Part shown: piece after piece, positions 59,010 through 64,000 of the stretch
Numbering within the stretch: the stretch's first letter is position 1
Layout: the number at the start of each line of letters is the position of its first letter
Notes under the pieces: generated by a model
Told to the model about the DNA's origin: nothing
What the model saw: only the letters and a program-made list of their open reading frames with translations
Database searches by the model: none
Assembly (NCBI GenBank): GCA_001465935.1
Contig: LNKV01000002.1
Location: 1-64,000 of the forward strand
Reading direction: 5' to 3'
DNA from: Clarireedia homoeocarpa
Lineage: Eukaryota; Ascomycota; Leotiomycetes; Helotiales; Rutstroemiaceae
Length of the DNA stretch: 64,000 nt
Position numbers and translations under genes: made by a program

Positions 59010-60518
59010 CTACCACCACCTCCTCCCTCTAATCATTCTCGCCGTAACATACGCCGTCTCCGTAACCACCACAACCGAATCCTGCATCGTAGGCGTCTCA
59101 TCCATCCCCTCAGTCGCAGTTGCAGTAAGCGTAGGCTGGAACGAAGGCGCGATCATGGTCACGGAAACAGAAACCTGCGTCATCACCGAAGCCTTGCTTT
59201 CGCTCGCTGCAGCAGCCGTGGAGAATGTGGCGAGCGTGGTAGCAATGGGTTTCCCGGCGCCTTTCAGAGGAGAAGACGCAGAAGCGGAAGTAGAGTTGAT
59301 GAAAGTTCCGCAGTCGCCGAAGCCAGGCTGGCACCCGGCTCCGCACCAAGCGTCGCCAGGTCCGCCGCAGAACCCCCATTTGGAGCAGCAGGGACCCCAG
59401 GTGGAGCCTTTGCAGGTCTTGCCGCCGCTGCATTGACCATCGGTGGAGATAGTTAGGGGGCTGCTGGAGGAGGAGGAGGAGGATGTGCCGGAAGAAGAAG
59501 GGGTAGAAGCGCTGGAGGCGGATGATGCTGGCGCGGAAGCAGATGATGCTGGCGCGGGAGCAGATGATACTGGTGCGGAAGCGGATGATGTTGGTGCGGA
59601 AGCAGATTGCACTGCGCTGGAGCTGACTGAGGCACTGGGGATGATCTCGATGGATACGGGTCCGGAGCTTGAAGAGGCAATTGGAGCGGAAGCTGATGAT
59701 GCCATTGGGGCTGCGGAGGATGAATTTACGGTACTTGCGCTGGCGCTACCAGCTGCAGCTGGGTTAGAAGATGAGCCAGATGAACCAGATGAGCTAGTTG
59801 AGTCACCGCCGTTTGCTGAAACTACACCGTTAACCGGTCCACAAGTCCCAGTGAATGAACCTTGATCTGAAGAGACTCTAGTGACATCCGCATCTGGACC
59901 AGGGGCAGGGTAGTTAACACTCTTGCCCTCAACAGACGTGCACCCATTACCAAGATTGACAAGGAAGAGACCGGGACGCTCAGAGAAAGCAACCGCAGGA
60001 GCAGCGCGAGCTTTTTCACCGCCTTCGATAGTTACCGAAGCACAGGACATATAGAACTCACGATTGCCTACTAAGTTTTGCCATGTCCATGCGAACAGTG
60101 CCTCTCCAGCAGGCGCATCGGCCGGGATGGTGAAATCGGCGGACGAGGAGACGGCTGTAGGACAAGAACCGATGTATGAGTGAATGACGTGGAAGGTTTT
60201 CCCAGAGTCGTATGAAAGGGCAACTTGGCATGAGCCACCGCCGTGTAAAGCACCGCTGCCGACGGTCCAGTTGGCCGTCGCACCGGCTTGCCAGGTCACG
60301 ACGGACTTGCCGCCTGCGGTGCCCATGTCATTGTATTTGCATGGGAAGTTGGATCCAGATGCAGCAAGGGGAGAGGTGATGCTGTAGTCGATTTGACTTT
60401 GTACTGAGTTAGGGTTGTACGCGGCGCGGAAGGGGAGAGGCCAGGTGAGGGCCAAGTGCGCGTTAATTGTGGAGGCGCAGAGCGTCGCTCCGAGAGCGAT
60501 GGCTTTTGTGAAATGCAT
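59010..60518 (-). CDS. AA11 lytic polysaccharide monooxygenase with CBM18 (502 aa)
   Basis: Secreted copper enzyme acting on chitin. Residues 1-20 are a signal peptide; cleavage exposes His21 (HLALTWPLPF), which would form the copper histidine brace with His92 in LHGGGSCQ. The axial Tyr is probably Tyr156 in GNREFYMSC. SNFPCKY, YIGSCP and FAWTWQN are AA11 family blocks. Residues 235-355 are a Ser/Ala/Pro linker with SASAP-type repeats. Residues 361-404 are a CBM18 chitin-binding module (CSGGKTCKGSTWGPCC, then WCGAGCQPGFGDC). A Ser/Thr-rich tail follows and ends RGRRWW. Single exon. It competes for copper with the copper regulon at 14-16 kb only in a broad physiological sense. Confidence 0.94.
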   Translation of the reverse strand: MHFTKAIALGATLCASTINAHLALTWPLPFRAAYNPNSVQSQIDYSITSPLAASGSNFPCKYNDMGTAGGKSVVTWQAGATANWTVGSGALHGGGSCQVALSYDSGKTFHVIHSYIGSCPTAVSSSADFTIPADAPAGEALFAWTWQNLVGNREFYMSCASVTIEGGEKARAAPAVAFSERPGLFLVNLGNGCTSVEGKSVNYPAPGPDADVTRVSSDQGSFTGTCGPVNGVVSANGGDSTSSSGSSGSSSNPAAAGSASASTVNSSSAAPMASSASAPIASSSSGPVSIEIIPSASVSSSAVQSASAPTSSASAPVSSAPAPASSASAPASSASSASTPSSSGTSSSSSSSSPLTISTDGQCSGGKTCKGSTWGPCCSKWGFCGGPGDAWCGAGCQPGFGDCGTFINSTSASASSPLKGAGKPIATTLATFSTAAAASESKASVMTQVSVSVTMIAPSFQPTLTATATEGMDETPTMQDSVVVVTETAYVTARMIRGRRWW

Positions 60519-62280
60519 CTTTGCGGTATTTTGTTTATATCCGAGGGATGCGGTGTTTGATGATCAGACCTGCTGAATGTGTTTTGATGTATGTAACTTG
60601 GATGTTTTCAAGTGGTTTGAGCTGTGTGATAGGAGATATTTCAAGTCGCGGTATAGCGTTGTAATATAGTTGGAGGAAATGATTGTACAAGATAAACAAA
60701 GTGATTGTATGCTTTGTTCTAAGAACAAGGAGAGTGCTGATTGTTTGTGTGCCTGCACGAATTGAAAGAGAGTCAAAGAGTTGAGTTGCAGAACTTTCTC
60801 TGCTCATTCACGACCTCTTTATTCACAGAAAATAAGCAAGAAACATGACTGAATGAAATAGGTGAACAAAGGAAAGTTTCAGAAACCCCTTATCCACCAC
60901 CTTGGGAAAAGAAATGCTTGGTGAATTATGCTGCAACATGATACCAGGTACTTTGACATTAGAGTAGAATACTATCGCTTGATTGAACAAGAGAGATCGT
61001 CGCGAAGAACAAGTTAGAATTCCACGACCACGGTCAACCGCTTCTGCAGCCAGATAAACAATTATCAGGTGGAAATTCTTCGAATTCGAAACATGGTCGA
61101 GGAGCGAAAGGAAATGAAGTTTGCGAACAAAAGGGTGTGACTGGTCGTGGAAGACTTTTGGTGTCTTCGCGTCTCAGCCAATCAACGTGCATGAAACAGG
61201 GGTTCTTGACACAAGGAGAAAACTCGACTTTCGTTTAGAGAGTATACTGACTGATTCATACATAGAATACAGTAACGTGGTTTTACCATTAAGCAGGCCA
61301 TGTCATCAAACTATAGAAGTCCGAACATAGATTATTAAGTTGAAAATATTAGTATATCTTGAGATCTTACATTTTGGGGGGCCAAAACTGGCCAGCTAGG
61401 TCAGTTTGCAAGAACTACTAATTCTAGAAAGATTATAAATCCTAGAATCTGCTCAAATAAACTTCCTAATAAAGGCTTCTGAGTTTCAGCTTAAAAGATT
61501 GATCAATTATATGATTCTAAATATCTGATTTTGTCGAATTTGGGTGCATTTTGGAGTGGCCCGTTTGATGACATAGCCTGCTTAATGGTAAACCACGTTA
61601 AGGGATTTCGAAAGTTCGTGACTTCTCTTGATAATTATTCAAAAGACCAAATGGAAGAAGCTCCTTACTCATATTGTCACCAGGGTAGTAGATTTGGCCA
61701 GCTCAAAATTTTCACTCTGGAAGGCCAGACGCAATCTTTGAAGTTTCTTCAACAAAGCAGATCCGTTCAATTTATACTTGAACAGCCCGCAAGCTATCGT
61801 CTTTCAGCGTAACTGATGACGGTAAATGTACGTCGTTAGAAATAAAAATCTAGCCGCAGTAAAGAGTTCCTTTTGACGGGGTTTGAGGCGCAATAAATTG
61901 TACGAAAAGAACTGAAAATATTGAACCGAAGTAGCCGTACGATGAATATGGGCTGTAGAATTGATTCACTCGTTCTACCGACCTAGCGTTGTGCTCTACA
62001 TTAAGACATTGTCCAGTAAATAGAGAGTAGTCATCACACATGCAGCATATAAGTGCCTGCTATTTTCCCTGTCATGAAGTTCGCAACTCAAAACATTTGA
62101 CAGATTCATCGCTGAAACCCCAAAGAACAAGAAACCAACATCCACATCTGGAGTGTCAATCTTGGAGAGTCTTCGCCAATTTCCAGAAGTGTCTCATCAC
62201 AGAGACCAGACTGACATCACAGATTCTCACGTACTTTGCTGCCAATCTCGTATTCTCAGAACTCTCTAAAATCATCTAGT
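60519..62280. other. Intergenic, divergent flanks
   Basis: 1.76 kb, AT-rich. A reading at 61531-61812 is unrecognised and lacks an ATG near its start. The first 250 bases are the LPMO promoter and 5' UTR. Confidence 0.45.
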
Positions 62281-62715
62281 ATGGGCAAGCTGGAGTGTCT
62301 TAATCCCATGTCTATGCTGAAGCATCATAAAGAGAAACACGAGATGAACAAGAGTCTGGAGGAGAAAGAGAGAGATAGGCAGAAGAGAATAGACGCCTGT
62401 CGAAAGAACTCAGGTAAGGGTAATTGGAGATGGAATAGGTACAGTTCGCGTGTGTACGTTCGTCAACGTATAGAGAAAATACGCGGCCCGTGGAACAGCA
62501 AGAGGAAGAATGCAATTGCAGCATATGAAGCGAAATTGCTGTTCGAAGAGCGCATGGCCAAGAAATATAAGTCATGGGAGTCGGAATTCATGGACAGCAG
62601 ACATCCCAACCAAAGAGCCGCGATTGAGAAGAAGGTAACACGGGAGAAGAAGGATGCAGAGACTGAAAGAGAACGCTTGGATACGCTAGTCAACGAAATA
62701 CGGAAAGAGCGCTGA
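62281..62715 (+). CDS. Highly charged helical hypothetical protein (144 aa)
   Basis: ATG at 62281 (MGKLECLNPMSML) to stop 62715. About half of the residues are charged, with long helices (EMNKSLEEKERDRQKRIDAC; AAIEKKVTREKKDAETERER). A Trp-containing block GKGNWRWNRYSSR lies in the middle. No family is recognised. It resembles in character the orphan proteins at 10961 and 12635, but I see no firm sequence relationship. Confidence 0.55.
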   Translation: MGKLECLNPMSMLKHHKEKHEMNKSLEEKERDRQKRIDACRKNSGKGNWRWNRYSSRVYVRQRIEKIRGPWNSKRKNAIAAYEAKLLFEERMAKKYKSWESEFMDSRHPNQRAAIEKKVTREKKDAETERERLDTLVNEIRKER

Positions 62716-62750
62716 AAGGAGGAGCTAGACGGAGCAAGAGGTCTTTAGAT

Positions 62751-62951
62751 ATGAGGGGGATAAATCAGGTAAATCAGGATTGCGTCGATGCTCGATCGGA
62801 AGTAGACATGATTAATTTCAAGGTCCATTGTAAAAATTGCCTCCATCCAGAGTACTACACCATAGAGGAGAAGAGATGCGAAGACTGTAAAGATGATGAG
62901 GACTTAGCCCCCACGGGATTAAGTGATGCTCGCCCTCCTCTGGCTGTCTAG
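62751..62951 (+). CDS. Possible small protein with two CxxC pairs (66 aa)
   Basis: Reading from ATG 62751, immediately downstream of the charged protein. It contains CKNC and CEDC separated by about 15 residues, a zinc-ribbon-like spacing, then an acidic stretch DDEDLAPTG. It might be a separate small gene or a 3' exon of a longer product; I see no donor in the upstream stop region. Low confidence. Confidence 0.3.
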   Translation: MRGINQVNQDCVDARSEVDMINFKVHCKNCLHPEYYTIEEKRCEDCKDDEDLAPTGLSDARPPLAV

Positions 62952-63850
62952 CTGAGGCCAATGAGATCCGCGCGCCTACGGGTGTAGGTGGCAAATGGAT
63001 GGTAGGTATTTTTTAGATGTCATCGGAAGGAGAGATTACCAGAAGCTTCGAAAAGAAACAAAAAAAGGTGCCTTTCGCCTGTTAGAGGTGGCTCCGAATA
63101 TTTCCTACTTATAAATGAAATCGAGATGAAAACAAGTACAATTGCGATTTGAGGTGATACCGCAGCACTGCAAGGAACGTCGGTGACTCAACATGTGGTA
63201 ACTTGGAGGTACGACTGGCTAGGGAAGACGAAGAAAGATTCGATCGAGTATGGGGTTGGTAATGGTGGTGTGGTTGTGGTGGTGGTGGTGGAGGAGGAGG
63301 GAGTGGTGGTATCGGTGAAATTTCCTGTTCTGGACAGCTTTGAGATATCAGAAATATTCAGAATTCGAAAACCAAAAAGTAAATTAGCAATTGAATAAAT
63401 AAATCAATAAATAAAACAATAAAAAATATAATAAAGAATATAATAAAAAATATAATAAAGAATAACCCGAATAATCTTATCATTCCCCAACCAAATGATT
63501 ACAAGTTACAAAGATAATCACTTAATTACTTTACTATAACTTATTGTTTACGGAGTGGTGACTCAAAGTTCTCTGTGTGGCGTGGGAGCCATTTTGGTGA
63601 GAAAGAAAGAGTCAGAGAAGCGTGTTGCAGCGATTATTATCATCATTTTGACTCATCTCGCTCGAATCGGCAAAAAAGCCCTTCCACTCCGCATCTCTTC
63701 CCCTTCCCCCTTCCCCGCCATCTTTAACGAAAAGGATGAACAGCAACAAAAACATCCAACAGCTCATAAAGCATCTCACCTGCAATTGTTTCTATTCACA
63801 ACTTACAAAAAGAATTGCAAAGAAAGGCAAACATCAGACGTTGACATAAT

Positions 63851-63881
<31 letters not shown>

Positions 63882-63993
63882 TTCCATCACCTGGGCGATC
63901 GCCAAACATCATCACTCTATACCCATTCGTGACCATCCTTCCCGAGACCTCGAGTGCAGCTCATCGACGAACCAACTCCAATCCTTAGATACC
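62952..63993. other. Intergenic, 5' flank of the next gene
   Basis: About 1 kb. It contains a G/T-rich GGTGGTGG tract near 63270-63300, an A/T-rich ATAATAAA tract at 63395-63470, and a C/T-rich stretch after 63690 typical of a fungal promoter or 5' UTR. Confidence 0.5.
63853..63880. repeat. (CAT)n microsatellite
   Basis: About nine consecutive CAT units, located some 120 bp upstream of the possible start codon at 63994. Confidence 0.9.
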
Positions 63994-64000
63994 ATGACGG
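63994..64000 (+). CDS. Possible start codon of a gene cut by the window end
   Basis: ACCATGACGG at the last bases has a good ATG context and lies after a pyrimidine-rich leader. Only two codons are visible, so the product cannot be named. Confidence 0.3.

Noticed and set aside
59443..59865. 140-codon plus-strand acidic ORF
   Set aside because: Mirror of the Ser/Ala linker of the LPMO gene; simple-repeat shadow.
1..64000. CRISPR arrays, bacterial operons or prophage
   Set aside because: Intron-bearing fungal genes throughout; no direct-repeat/spacer array or prokaryotic gene organisation.

Overview
The window is nuclear DNA of a filamentous ascomycete. The introns are short (about 45-100 nt), with GT..AG ends and CTAAC-like branch sites. 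The genes are typical of Pezizomycotina: a flotillin, an AA11 chitin LPMO, a CYP52-clan P450, a Dal5-family permease and a NACHT/WD40 relic. Protein similarities and the AT-rich intergenic DNA suggest Leotiomycetes (Helotiales, for example Sclerotiniaceae); this is an inference. The window opens with an 18-base G run that looks like a contig edge and closes on a possible start codon at 63994.

Layout. 1-3.5 kb is gene-poor. At 3.5-8.4 kb a P450 (-) and a GCN4-type bZIP factor (+) lie head to head. 8.4-13.8 kb is an AT-rich accessory stretch with small charged orphan ORFs, one of them interrupted by a 500-bp element with perfect 11-bp terminal inverted repeats and an 8-bp target duplication. 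14.0-16.5 kb holds a copper unit: a copper-fist regulator (-) and a Ctr copper transporter (+), divergent around a 915-bp promoter with five TGAGCA/TGCTCA sites. Neither gene is visible as one ORF; both appear only after splicing short exons. 16.9-28.3 kb is housekeeping: Tma46, a 56-residue Ost4, a Yra1/Mlo3 mRNA-export factor with an 854-nt intron, a Dal5/Soa1-like permease and Vps11.

28.9-38.1 kb carries a small hypothetical gene, a NACHT/WD40 pseudogene, a flotillin, a PPxY hypothetical protein and an Mnn2-type mannosyltransferase. 40.2-49.1 kb carries an OYE-family ene-reductase, a GMPPA-type GDP-mannose pyrophosphorylase and a dynamin-superfamily GTPase with an unusual disordered insert. 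50.6-62.7 kb carries an Lsb5-like VHS-GAT protein, a fungal protein of unknown function, a coiled-coil protein with a C-terminal membrane segment, an AA11-CBM18 LPMO and another charged orphan protein.

Functional links: the copper pair is very likely one regulatory unit. Tma46, Ost4 and Yra1 form a gene-expression and secretory cluster by position only. Vps11 and Lsb5 are endosomal. Mnn2, GMPPA and Ost4 all serve glycosylation but are not clustered. The strongest leads are the copper divergon, the hAT-like element inside an ORF, the long Yra1 intron and the insert in the dynamin. Exon boundaries were read by eye from splice consensus and frame.
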